Virus record (IMG/VR): IMGVR_UViG_3300034092_002812 | Location: 1-27,396 of that record | From: a virus | DNA length: 27,396 nt | Strand: one strand, 5' to 3' | Shown: positions 8,869 through 16,229 of the stretch, piece by piece | How positions within the stretch are numbered: position 1 is the stretch's first letter | Layout: each line of letters opens with the position of its first letter | The notes under the pieces: model-generated | What the model saw: the letters and a program-made list of their open reading frames with translations, nothing else | Told to the model about the DNA's origin: nothing | Database searches by the model: none | Program-made: the position numbers and the translations under genes

Positions 8869-10488
8869 ATGAATATTAATAATATCATAGAGAATAATGG
8901 CATTATCTTTGATCGGTATCTAGGAACACCCCTAGAGTTACCATATTCAAACTTTGATGAAATTAAAATAAAGCAAAACGACACTGTTACGAATTTTAAT
9001 ATTAATAATATTATATCAAAGCTTTACGATAACTACCTTTACCTGTATAAGATGTCTCATATTGCGTCTAACCTCATGCCACTTACTTCTATTGCGACTG
9101 CAGGTGTTTTTAATAATATATTCTCATATTATAGAAATCTCAGTACAAGTCAATTTACAAGTCTTACTAGTGGTAATATAACAAATCTCGATAACTGCAA
9201 TGCATTATCTGTTCAGTATAATGCTGATTTAGATCAGTATGCAATTTTTGCGTCCTCTGGACCGTCGCTAGTTGTGTTTAATAGCGATACAACGTTTACT
9301 AGCATTGTAACCGCTCTTAGTACAAATACTATCTTTGATGGATCAACTATTAAATGGGGCAAGATACAGGACTTTGCATTTGGTGATAACACGTCACTTT
9401 ATGTACTTGATTTAAGTGCTAACTCTGTCATAAAATATAATGCAGCAGGGTTTGTTACAGATGATAACATATTAGGTAACACGTTAACATACGAAACCCG
9501 TATTGGTGGGTATGGTGGGTTTGATGATACAACAAAGTTTAACAGCCCTGAGAGTATTACATATTATAACTCAGAACTATATGTTCTCGATTCTGGTAAT
9601 AGTTGTATTAAGAAATATGATAAAAATTTAAACTGGTTAACAACGTATCGACTATTTAGAGACTTCTTATCCGCGTATCCCATACAAATAAACCACGATA
9701 GTAGCGGGTCACCGTATGTTGTAACGAATGCTAATATTGTTTACAAGTATAATGGTGATTTTACAGATAAGACTGTAATAGATATTGATCTTTTAACAGG
9801 TGATAAGGGAGCAGTTAAGCGGATTGTGTTTTCTCCTTCAGACAGCAATGTATTTTATCTATATACGGATAAAAATGTATATAAGAGTTTATTGAGCAAT
9901 CCTGATGACATTGTTGGTAAATATCTATTCAATCTCTTCAAAGTTAATACAGATGAAACAATACGTACCGTTTCATCTATTGCTAAAAGTGATAGTACTG
10001 GCTCATACGACTATAATTTTATTTTTAGCTCAGCAAACAACGTAGGTAAGATATCTATTTACAAAGATAATATTAATATTGTTAGCTTGCTTACTGATAG
10101 AGAATTTGATGTGTATGATCTTAATGAAATAAAAATTAATTCAGAAGAATATATACAAAACTGGGTAATTAATAAAGCGATTTCAAAATTGCTTATTAAT
10201 CATATGAGACTTAGAGATGAAATCGCTAGTAAATTTCTTTTTAAAAAAGATCCCGCTAGTGGTGACACTTTATTTGTCGGTGAAAGGTATTTGCTTCCGG
10301 GTGAATTTAGTTCTATACGGTTTCAGCAAGATTTAACAAATTATATAGGCATGAACGAAATATTTCAAAACAATATCATTAATAGACCTTTTGAGATTAT
10401 TCACAATATTCAAACAAATATACTATCAGTTATAGCTGCTGAAGTTGAAAATTTTTATGATAAAACTCGAATTATAAATTTGAGTTAA
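8869..10488 (+). CDS. NHL/beta-propeller-containing virion protein
   Basis: The 539-aa product follows the 1206-aa gene by only 6 nt and is likely co-transcribed. Residues about 165-350 show repeated propeller blades of the NHL type: FAFGDNTSLYVLDLSANSVI, ITYYNSELYVLDSGNSCIKK, then weaker copies around SSGSPYVVTNANIVYKYN and SPSDSNVFYLYTDKNVYKS. Each has the x-L/Y-Y-V-x-D-x-x-N-x-x-I-x-K-Y pattern. The C-terminal part (from about residue 425) is helical, with a LLPGEF turn and an Asn/Ile-rich ending that may form a multimerisation or attachment region. No enzyme motif is visible. NHL propellers are protein- or glycan-binding scaffolds; here a virion adhesion or connector role is inferred from neighbours. 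Confidence 0.65.
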   Translation: MNINNIIENNGIIFDRYLGTPLELPYSNFDEIKIKQNDTVTNFNINNIISKLYDNYLYLYKMSHIASNLMPLTSIATAGVFNNIFSYYRNLSTSQFTSLTSGNITNLDNCNALSVQYNADLDQYAIFASSGPSLVVFNSDTTFTSIVTALSTNTIFDGSTIKWGKIQDFAFGDNTSLYVLDLSANSVIKYNAAGFVTDDNILGNTLTYETRIGGYGGFDDTTKFNSPESITYYNSELYVLDSGNSCIKKYDKNLNWLTTYRLFRDFLSAYPIQINHDSSGSPYVVTNANIVYKYNGDFTDKTVIDIDLLTGDKGAVKRIVFSPSDSNVFYLYTDKNVYKSLLSNPDDIVGKYLFNLFKVNTDETIRTVSSIAKSDSTGSYDYNFIFSSANNVGKISIYKDNINIVSLLTDREFDVYDLNEIKINSEEYIQNWVINKAISKLLINHMRLRDEIASKFLFKKDPASGDTLFVGERYLLPGEFSSIRFQQDLTNYIGMNEIFQNNIINRPFEIIHNIQTNILSVIAAEVENFYDKTRIINLS

Positions 10489-10521
10489 TTGAATTCAACG
10501 CTTCGATATTAAATAATCATA

Positions 10522-12369
10522 ATGGCTAATACTATTCAAGTTACATCTGACACCGTTGTCAAGCTTCTAATACGACGCGGTACAGACTTTGACCGTAAGA
10601 ATGTAGTTCTATCGCAAGGCGAGCTAGGTTTTACAACAGACACTGAGAGACTATTTGCTGGCAACGGTGTTACACTTGGAGGTGTTATTGTTGGTAACAA
10701 ATCTACTGTTACAAATGCAGGTAAAGAGACTATATCCAACCCATTTCCCGGTGATTCGGTATTTGAAACTCAAAATACTGACGGTGCGCCTACCAATTTA
10801 TTATATATACTAAATAAGGACAATCTCTGGGTAAATGCACACCCTGTTTACGGTTCACCGTTTAGTTATACAACGGGTGAATTGCTCTTTAATTCACAGT
10901 ATCTAACACTCGATACGGCTAAATCTATTTTAAACTTAAATGTAGATCTCTATACTGCTAATTTAAGTAGTAATCAAACATTTGTTTACGAATTACCAAG
11001 AAGAGGTATTAATGCAACAAATAAAACCTACGTTGATACGCTAGTAAGTGTAGCTACAGCAGGTGATCAGCTATATACTAGGAATTACGTTGGTAATAAC
11101 TACGTACCCCTCAGCGGGGAAGCAACTGTATTCGGTACAATTAGCAGTACTACAAATATAACTGTACCTACATTACCTGTTCATGATAATGATCTGACAA
11201 ACAAGGTGTACGTTGATACAGAAATAAGCACATCCTCAAACGCCGACAGAACATTTGTCGGTAATAGGTATCTTCCTCTATCAGGTGGTACATTAACTAA
11301 TTCTGTTACTGCTGTCGTTCAAAGAAACAACGCGGCAGCGCTTCATATTAGACAATTAGGAACCGCACCGGCTCTAAGAATTGATAATACCAATACTCTT
11401 AACGCTAACCAGCCGGCATTTATAGTAGACAACTACGGTAGTTTAGGTATTGGTATGACACCTGTACCAGGCAGCTCAACAAGACTAACTGTCGTTGGTA
11501 ATGTTAGCGCTACAGGTAATATCAATACAGACAGCAATCTCTATACAGGTGGCCGTGTTGGTGTTGGTACTCTTACACCGACACAACAGCTTGATGTCAT
11601 CGGTTACATTAAATCTACAGGCGTTGAGTCAGGTATTCGTATCGGAACGTCAGACTCAGGTTCTACAGGTCAATTTTCTGTCGATGGACAGAATACATAT
11701 CTTGATTATTCCGCAAGTTTATTAATACGCAATGGTAGTGATTTTTCAGAAAAAATCCGCGTAACCGGTGATGGTAAAATTGGTGTTGGTGGTATAGAGC
11801 CAGTGACTAATCTACAGATTAACGATCCTGCAGGAGCGAGAGTGCGAGTAAGCGGTGCGAATGGCTCAGCTTTTGAACTTAATGATGCAAATACTCGAAT
11901 TGGTATACCCGCTACAAATACACTAGCTCTTTATACATCTAACAATGAGCGCGCTAGAATTGATCTGAATGGTAATGTTGGTATAGGTACATCGTCACCG
12001 GCTGCAAAACTAGATGTTAATGGCAATACACGTATAACTGGTACCCTTACAACGACAGGTGATATTAATGCAGGTGGTGACGTTACGGCGTTTACAACAT
12101 CTGATGAGCGTTTAAAGAATAATATTACCCCGATATCCAGTGCTTTAGAGAAAATAGATCGAATCACCGGTGTTGAATACGATTGGAATACCGAATTACA
12201 GTCAAATCGCACTGGACACGATGTCGGTGTGCTTGCACAAGAAATAGAGGCGATTATCCCAGAAGCTGTTACAACACGTGAAGATGGCTACAAAGCAGTA
12301 AATTACGAAAAAATCATACCTCTCTTAATTCAAGCTATTAAGGAATTAAAGGCTAATACTACAAAATAA
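10522..12369 (+). CDS. Tail fibre protein with C-terminal S74 intramolecular chaperone
   Basis: The 615-aa product starts with a segment seen in many phage fibre and adhesin proteins: RRGTDFDRKNVVLSQGELGF, then an LFAGNGVTLGG turn. The middle has fibre repeats (NKTYVDTLVS and NKVYVDTEIS, each followed by a YVPLSG or YLPLSG turn) and repeated G-N-V-S-A-T-G and V-G-I-G-T-S-S-P strands typical of trimeric beta-helices. Residues about 526-615 form the Peptidase_S74 domain: TSDERLKNNITPI, GVEYDW, VGVLAQEIEAIIPEAV, VNYEKIIPLLIQAIKEL. In known members this domain drives trimerisation and then cleaves itself at the Ser of the S-D-E-R-L-K motif (Ser527 here). It should be a receptor-contacting fibre. 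Confidence 0.88.
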   Translation: MANTIQVTSDTVVKLLIRRGTDFDRKNVVLSQGELGFTTDTERLFAGNGVTLGGVIVGNKSTVTNAGKETISNPFPGDSVFETQNTDGAPTNLLYILNKDNLWVNAHPVYGSPFSYTTGELLFNSQYLTLDTAKSILNLNVDLYTANLSSNQTFVYELPRRGINATNKTYVDTLVSVATAGDQLYTRNYVGNNYVPLSGEATVFGTISSTTNITVPTLPVHDNDLTNKVYVDTEISTSSNADRTFVGNRYLPLSGGTLTNSVTAVVQRNNAAALHIRQLGTAPALRIDNTNTLNANQPAFIVDNYGSLGIGMTPVPGSSTRLTVVGNVSATGNINTDSNLYTGGRVGVGTLTPTQQLDVIGYIKSTGVESGIRIGTSDSGSTGQFSVDGQNTYLDYSASLLIRNGSDFSEKIRVTGDGKIGVGGIEPVTNLQINDPAGARVRVSGANGSAFELNDANTRIGIPATNTLALYTSNNERARIDLNGNVGIGTSSPAAKLDVNGNTRITGTLTTTGDINAGGDVTAFTTSDERLKNNITPISSALEKIDRITGVEYDWNTELQSNRTGHDVGVLAQEIEAIIPEAVTTREDGYKAVNYEKIIPLLIQAIKELKANTTK

Positions 12370-12370
12370 T

Positions 12371-12378
12371 TATAAATA
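12371..12378 (+). promoter_or_regulatory. TATAAATA box (T4-type late promoter candidate)
   Basis: An exact TATAAATA octamer fills the 18-nt gap between the S74 fibre stop and the ATG at 12388, ending 9 nt before it. It matches the T4 late-promoter consensus. An AGG lies closer to the ATG (TTAGGTATATG), so this gene may also have a weak ribosome binding site. Confidence 0.5.
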
Positions 12379-12387
12379 ATTAGGTAT

Positions 12388-13659
12388 ATGGCTAATAACT
12401 ATGGACCTCTGCCAGTATCTGGACCGATTTCTCTCGAGGATATTGCCGATGTATTTTTCTTATATAAGGCATATCCGGATATTGTAAGGGGCCGGTTAGT
12501 CGATATGACTGACTATTACGGTGATAAGATCAAATATTATACACCGTTGCAGCCGCCTATCCCTGTAGAAGCCTCGAGAGAGCTAAGTATATCTGATTTT
12601 AAAGGAAAGCAATACGGTTTACTCGTTGATGTATTCATTAATGCGCCGATAAACAATTATAATTTATATGACTATGCGCAAGCGCGTGTAAATGTACTAT
12701 ACCCGGGATTTTTACTTTCTAATCCCACGATACCTTTTTTTATTACATTAACAAACAATAGTCGTGTTGGCTCTACAAGTGTGAGTCTACCCGCTCTTAG
12801 CATAGGTACAAGTTCAAATAATGTAAATAGTCTCAATCAATATTCAACTGTATCCTTCGTTAATAATGGATCCGTAGTCGGGGCCCCGCAGCCAAATGGT
12901 GCGAGATCTCATACCTATGGACCTGGTGGCCATGGTCTGACTATACCTGTAGGCGTGGCAAGTGTTAATGTACGTGTTGTTGCAGGTGGTGGTGGTGGTG
13001 GTACTGGGCAGGAGGTGAATAATGGAGGTGCAGGCGGGGGCGGAGGTTCAGGTGGTACTAGGGCCGGTACAATTTCTGTTTCACCGGGTGGTGTAATGAG
13101 TATAAGTGTTGGTGGTGGTGGTCGCGGTGGTCAGTCCGGTGGTCGTGGCACGTCTGCGGGTGGTAATGGCGGCGGTGGTACTACAGTTTCATATGGCGGT
13201 GCTTCTGTTTCGGCCGGAGGAGGAAGCGGAGGTGGCGGTGGCGGTCAAGGATCCGGTGGTAGCGGTGGTAGCGGTGGTTCTCCTAATGGTGCGCGAGGTG
13301 GTAATGGTCAAGGCGGTGGTAATGACCACGCAAGTGGGTCAGGCGGTGGAGGCGGAGGCTCTGTATATGGTGGTTACGGTACCGGTGGTGGTGGAGCGTC
13401 ATTTTATGATCGATCAGGTTCGCTTGGCTGGTCAGGGAGCAACGGCGGAGGCGGTGTAGCTGTTCTTGATTATATTATTAACGTACCGGGCGGTCCTGCC
13501 GTTCAGCTCACACGACCAACAACAATTACTAATAACGGTCTTTTAGAGGGAGGCACAAGCAGTATAGGAAGCACTGGTGTCCCGGGTCCTTATATAATAG
13601 GATACAGTAACGTTCGTAATAAACCTGTGGGTGGGAGAGTTTTGGGGACTGTTCAATAG
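12388..13659 (+). CDS. Glycine-rich adhesin / tail-tip protein
   Basis: The 423-aa product has three parts. Residues 1-75 carry an N-terminal module, GPISLEDIADVFF ... LSISDFKGK, resembling the short attachment module found at the start of many T4-like glycine-rich structural proteins. Residues about 80-195 are a beta-rich linker. Residues about 195-355 are dominated by runs of Gly (up to six in a row) with Ser, Asn, Ala and Arg, followed by a short non-repetitive end. Polyglycine blocks of this kind form the polyglycine-II helical sandwich of T4-like gp38 adhesins, where loops between the strands bind the receptor. It lies just after the S74 fibre gene, as an adhesin would. Homology to gp38 is not claimed; the likeness is in composition and position. 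Confidence 0.65.
   Translation: MANNYGPLPVSGPISLEDIADVFFLYKAYPDIVRGRLVDMTDYYGDKIKYYTPLQPPIPVEASRELSISDFKGKQYGLLVDVFINAPINNYNLYDYAQARVNVLYPGFLLSNPTIPFFITLTNNSRVGSTSVSLPALSIGTSSNNVNSLNQYSTVSFVNNGSVVGAPQPNGARSHTYGPGGHGLTIPVGVASVNVRVVAGGGGGGTGQEVNNGGAGGGGGSGGTRAGTISVSPGGVMSISVGGGGRGGQSGGRGTSAGGNGGGGTTVSYGGASVSAGGGSGGGGGGQGSGGSGGSGGSPNGARGGNGQGGGNDHASGSGGGGGGSVYGGYGTGGGGASFYDRSGSLGWSGSNGGGGVAVLDYIINVPGGPAVQLTRPTTITNNGLLEGGTSSIGSTGVPGPYIIGYSNVRNKPVGGRVLGTVQ
12983..13455 (+). repeat. GGN-rich low-complexity tract coding polyglycine
   Basis: Within the adhesin gene this tract is built from GGT/GGC/GGA codons with interspersed Ser, Asn and Ala codons. It is locally much richer in G than the AT-rich surroundings. 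Such tracts are prone to slippage and recombination, so fibre variants could arise here. It also creates an open antisense-free alternate frame that should not be taken as a gene. Confidence 0.7.
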
Positions 13660-13685
13660 TACCGTTTGATGTTTTGAGTAAATTA

Positions 13686-13693
13686 AATAAATA
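13686..13693 (+). promoter_or_regulatory. AATAAATA box before the lysis cassette
   Basis: AATAAATA differs by one base from the T4 late-promoter octamer and ends 7 nt before the ATG at 13701. It is in the 41-nt gap before the first lysis gene, and late expression would fit. No Shine-Dalgarno is present. Confidence 0.4.
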
Positions 13694-13700
13694 TATTAAT

Positions 13701-14270
13701 ATGAAAAGATTAGCTTTAGTGTGTATGCTTTTAACAGGGTGTACCGTATACACCGAAAAACAAACAGAAGCAGTAAGTCAGTCTGTTTATGCTACTAAAG
13801 ATTCCATTGATTTAGCTAGAATTGATTTGGCTGAGAGTTATATCAGTGAAACTACAAAATTAATTAACCCTCCTAAGAAAAGAATTCAAATTAGTGCTGT
13901 TTATCAAAAACCAATACAGGTTAATGACTCAAAACAGAGGATTGTAATTGTTCCAGAACAATATAAGAGTGATAAAGTTGTAGTAGTTAACTCTACGGAT
14001 TACGATAATCTTTTAAAGGATAAGGATATTGCTATTCAATTAAAGAAAGACAATGAGCTCTTAACAAAAGCTAGATCTGAATTTGATGCTGAACGTACAA
14101 AGCAACAAGAAATGAGAGACAGGATGGTAAAAGATCTTAACATTATGCAAAAGAAGTTAGTAGAGAAGGATTTAGCTATTCTTTGGCGAAATATTATTAT
14201 CGTAGCTCTTCTTGGCGTGATTGGTGGTTATGTCTACCTTAGAATGAATAGTGGGTTTAAACTTTTTTAA
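13701..14270 (+). CDS. Lipoprotein with C-terminal TM segment, candidate unimolecular spanin
   Basis: The 189-aa product starts MKRLALVCMLLTGCTVYTEK. Residues 11-14 (L-T-G-C) are a lipobox, so Cys14 should be lipidated. The +2 residue is Thr, not Asp, which favours outer-membrane sorting. A long hydrophilic, helix-rich and partly coiled-coil region follows (about residues 100-155, charged heptads). Residues about 164-180 form one membrane segment (NIIIVALLGVIGGYVYL), ending in a short Arg/Lys-bearing tail. A lipidated N-terminus plus a C-terminal TM in one chain is the layout of u-spanins such as phage T1 gp11, which join and fuse inner and outer membranes at the last step of lysis. The ATG at 13701 is chosen over an in-frame TTG at 13674 because the lipobox then has normal spacing. 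Holin and endolysin candidates follow. Confidence 0.65.
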   Translation: MKRLALVCMLLTGCTVYTEKQTEAVSQSVYATKDSIDLARIDLAESYISETTKLINPPKKRIQISAVYQKPIQVNDSKQRIVIVPEQYKSDKVVVVNSTDYDNLLKDKDIAIQLKKDNELLTKARSEFDAERTKQQEMRDRMVKDLNIMQKKLVEKDLAILWRNIIIVALLGVIGGYVYLRMNSGFKLF

Positions 14271-14272
14271 AA

Positions 14273-14280
14273 GATAAATA
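14273..14280 (+). promoter_or_regulatory. GATAAATA box before the holin candidate
   Basis: GATAAATA ends 5 nt before the ATG at 14286, in the short gap after the spanin-like gene. It differs from TATAAATA at the first base only, and its distance to the start codon is the same as for the boxes at 5229 and 17385. Confidence 0.4.
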
Positions 14281-14285
14281 TCTAT

Positions 14286-14717
14286 ATGTGGCAGAATATT
14301 GTCAATATAGCTAAATCCACGACTGCATTCTTGCAGAATGGTGTTGCTCCACCCAATACACCTACTGTGTTAAAAACAAAGATGGAGAATACTAATCATC
14401 TTTCTTCGAAGAAATTCTTTATTATCTTCACATCAGTCTTAATGTTAGCTGCTCTATATTACTCTAGTGTTGCTATTCTTTTAGCTATACAGATGCCAGA
14501 GCATGTAACAGCTTTTGTGACTCTTTTTTCTAAGACCATAGAGATATTTGCCATTATCATTGCCTCATATCTCGGTGTTCAAGCTGCTGTAGAGTTAAAA
14601 TATAACAGTGCTTCAAACGCTGAAGTAAAGGGAGAAGTTATAGTAGAACAGAAGGAAGTAATTTTAACTCACAATACAAAAGAAGACGATTATGATATTT
14701 CGGGGGTAATAATATGA
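14286..14717 (+). CDS. Holin candidate, two membrane segments
   Basis: The 143-aa product has a polar N-terminal region of about 43 residues, a first membrane segment at about 44-68 (FFIIFTSVLMLAALYYSSVA onward), a short Pro-Glu-His turn, a second segment at about 82-104 (IEIFAIIIASYLGVQAAV), and a charged, acidic C-terminal tail. Two TM segments with both ends likely cytoplasmic fits class II holins, which form the inner-membrane lesions that let endolysin out. No family motif is recognised. The holin call comes from topology and from its place between a spanin-like lipoprotein and a muramidase. The stop overlaps the next ATG (ATGA), which indicates translational coupling. An antiholin or other membrane protein is the main alternative. 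Confidence 0.6.
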   Translation: MWQNIVNIAKSTTAFLQNGVAPPNTPTVLKTKMENTNHLSSKKFFIIFTSVLMLAALYYSSVAILLAIQMPEHVTAFVTLFSKTIEIFAIIIASYLGVQAAVELKYNSASNAEVKGEVIVEQKEVILTHNTKEDDYDISGVII

Positions 14718-15325
14718 AAAAACCATCACCTAAAGCATTAGATTTAATTTTAAAATATGAAGTAGGCGGAGGTAAATCATACTATGATAAATTTTTAGCT
14801 AAACCTACATGGCCAGGAGGGGCTAGTGGAATGACTCTTGGAATAGGAATCGATTGCGCGTACTACACACCTACTGAATTAGAAAAGATATTTAATTTCC
14901 TGCCAAAGAAGCAATTAGATATTGTTAAAGGTGCATCTGGTAAGAAAGGACAGTCTGGTAAAGATTACACAAGTCAACATAAGAATAGTGGCATAGTAGT
15001 AGCTTGGGATCAAGCATTAGATATTTTCAATAATCTTATCTGGACAAAGTTTTCTAGACTTGCTGAAAGAGCGTTTCCTGGTTTAGATCAACTCTGCGAT
15101 GATGCTTATGGCGCTATTGTGTCTTTAGTGTTCAATAGAGGTTCTTCACTGACTGGAGACAGTCGTGTAGAGATGAGGAACATAAGAGACTTGGTTCCGA
15201 AGAAGAACTATAAGGGGATTGCTAAGGAATTTCGTAAGATGAAAAGAATCTGGGAAGGTAAAGGCTTAGATGGTCTTCTTGAGCGAAGAGAGGCGGAAGC
15301 TAAATTAGTGGAAACATGCATGTAG
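14714..15325 (+). CDS. Endolysin: pesticin/T4-lysozyme-type muramidase
   Basis: The 203-aa product is a glycan-cleaving lysozyme (cuts MurNAc-GlcNAc bonds of peptidoglycan). The N-terminal catalytic part shows LDLILKYEVGGG with the likely general acid Glu16, then PTWPGGASGMTLGIGIDCAY with Thr41 and Asp47. The E ... T-x5-D order matches the Glu/Thr/Asp set of T4 lysozyme-like and pesticin-like muramidases, and the P-T-W-P-G-G-A-S-G-x-T-x-G-I-G block is a strong marker of the pesticin-like branch. A second conserved stretch, ALVSLVFNRG-like (AIVSLVFNRGSSL), is also present. No signal peptide is seen, so export needs the holin. The start overlaps the holin stop (ATGA), and the 3' end overlaps the next gene by 10 nt. 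Confidence 0.85.
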   Translation: MKKPSPKALDLILKYEVGGGKSYYDKFLAKPTWPGGASGMTLGIGIDCAYYTPTELEKIFNFLPKKQLDIVKGASGKKGQSGKDYTSQHKNSGIVVAWDQALDIFNNLIWTKFSRLAERAFPGLDQLCDDAYGAIVSLVFNRGSSLTGDSRVEMRNIRDLVPKKNYKGIAKEFRKMKRIWEGKGLDGLLERREAEAKLVETCM

Positions 15326-15525
15326 ACTATAATAGATTTTTTAATATTGAAGACAGTTGTCCTGACAATATACCGAATTGCGAGGCATTACGTGAGCAGT
15401 ATAAGCATGAACTCAGTGAAATATCTGTTCAGGGATGTACAAATTGTACTATGAGTAAATTGAAGGTTAAATATCTCGAGCTAATATGGCAGGCTTTTAT
15501 GAATAACCACGGTCAAGGTAATTAG
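15316..15525 (+). CDS. Small four-cysteine protein, possible zinc binding
   Basis: The 69-aa product overlaps the endolysin 3' end by 10 nt, and its frame is open to TAG at 15523-15525. Cysteines are at 15, 22, 41 and 44, i.e. C-x6-C and C-x2-C (CPDNIPNC and GCTNC), a spacing that could hold one zinc ion. The second pair is followed by a Lys-rich amphipathic helix (MSKLKVKYLELIW). No known family is recognised. Coupling to the lysis genes suggests late expression but not necessarily a lysis role. It ends 1 nt from the convergent metalloprotease gene. Confidence 0.6.
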   Translation: MHVDYNRFFNIEDSCPDNIPNCEALREQYKHELSEISVQGCTNCTMSKLKVKYLELIWQAFMNNHGQGN

Positions 15526-15526
15526 T

Positions 15527-15997
15527 TTAACTTTTTTCGAAATGTTTATAATATCTATAATACTTCTTTAGATACGCGCGTGCAAACCTTCGTGCATCAA
15601 CTTCGTATTCATTCCTAAAATATGCGTGCGAGTTTCGCTGTACATCTTCCTCATCGTACGTTAATTTCGTCCAACTAACCTTGTATATTTTGCTTTGCAT
15701 CCAATGACGAAATTCATGTAGAAAATGATCAAAAATAGCGAGCTTCATTTGCTTATTTGATTTTGCATTATCATCGGGCTTGTCACATAGACAAATTTTG
15801 TCGGTAGTGAATGTATACTCACTGGCATCAGCACCGTAGAGTACTTGAATGGTTAGTGTCTTTGTTCGTGTTAGAATTGTTGGTTCAATCTCACTATAGA
15901 GGAGAGTCAAAGCCGCTTCCATAGCCAAGCAATTAATCTTATGCTCTTCAAGCCATAAGAATGTTTTTTCTGTTGGTTTAAATTTAAACAATAACAT
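15527..15997 (-). CDS. HEFRH zincin-like putative metalloprotease
   Basis: The 156-aa product contains FDHFLHEFRHWMQSKIY, an H-E-x-x-H zinc motif at His94-Glu95-His98, and 32-34 residues later NEYEVDARRFARAY, an E-x-x-A-x-x-F-A motif typical of gluzincin-like peptidases, with Glu132 as the probable third zinc ligand. Residues 66-76 include a Cys-x-Cys pair. No signal peptide or membrane segment is present, so it should act in the cytoplasm. Substrate unknown: candidates are a phage morphogenesis protein or a host protein. It is the only minus-strand gene inside a plus-strand run, facing the four-Cys gene and divergent from the 61-aa gene, so it probably has its own promoter. No phage family name is claimed. 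Confidence 0.7.
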   Translation of the reverse strand: MLLFKFKPTEKTFLWLEEHKINCLAMEAALTLLYSEIEPTILTRTKTLTIQVLYGADASEYTFTTDKICLCDKPDDNAKSNKQMKLAIFDHFLHEFRHWMQSKIYKVSWTKLTYDEEDVQRNSHAYFRNEYEVDARRFARAYLKKYYRYYKHFEKS

Positions 15998-16021
15998 TTT
16001 GTTGAAATCTGGTTATATTAG

Positions 16022-16027
16022 TATAAT
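16022..16027 (+). promoter_or_regulatory. TATAAT -10-like hexamer before the 61-aa gene
   Basis: A perfect TATAAT lies 10 nt before the ATG at 16038. The nearest -35-like hexamer, TTGAAA at 16002-16007, is only 14 nt upstream, shorter than the usual 17. It shares the divergent 40-nt gap with the metalloprotease start. Confidence 0.3.
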
Positions 16028-16050
16028 ATATACATATATGGGAAATACAA
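16023..16050 (-). promoter_or_regulatory. Possible sigma70-type promoter for the metalloprotease gene
   Basis: On the minus strand a TTGTAT hexamer (16045-16050) is followed by 16 nt and TATTAT (16023-16028), about 25 nt before the ATG at 15997. The match to the sigma70 consensus is fair but the region is very AT-rich, so chance is possible. Confidence 0.3.
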
Positions 16051-16223
16051 GTAGCGAGAATGAACTTATTGAGGTAGAGACAGAACTTACAATATCGGAT
16101 ATAAAAACACTCGATGGTATTATTGATGCTTGTTTGGATGTTAAGCTTTTTAAAGACGAGAGTATACAAATAGTCAGAGATTTAAGTTCAAAAATTAAAT
16201 CTCTTATTGTTTCTTTAGAATAA
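16038..16223 (+). CDS. Small acidic helical protein, unknown function
   Basis: The 61-aa product starts at ATG 16038 (MGNTSSENELIEVETELTIS), preferred over an in-frame upstream ATG at 15999 that would overlap the divergent promoter region and add a poorly coding stretch. It is acidic and predicted helical, with a regular pattern of Ile/Leu (SDIKTLDGIIDACLDVKLF, IVRDLSSKIKSLIVSLE), suggesting a small helical hairpin or coiled coil. No family is recognised. It lies 6 nt before the nuclease gene, so it is likely co-transcribed with it. Confidence 0.55.
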   Translation: MGNTSSENELIEVETELTISDIKTLDGIIDACLDVKLFKDESIQIVRDLSSKIKSLIVSLE

Positions 16224-16229
16224 TTTACT

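Noticed and set aside
11931-12212. 93-aa minus-strand frame
   Set aside because: Antisense to the S74 chaperone region, which is firmly assigned.
13106-13459. 117-aa plus-strand frame, rich in Val and Ala
   Set aside because: It is the +1 shadow of the GGN-rich adhesin tract; its composition follows from GGT-type codons read out of frame, and it has no own start context.
10522-13659. Diversity-generating retroelement target (fibre and adhesin genes)
   Set aside because: No reverse transcriptase, no template repeat and no variable repeat pair are visible in the window.
15999-16037. Longer 74-aa version of the small protein starting at 15999
   Set aside because: It would cover the whole divergent gap that holds the promoter-like hexamers; the added residues do not resemble the acidic helical body, so ATG 16038 is preferred.
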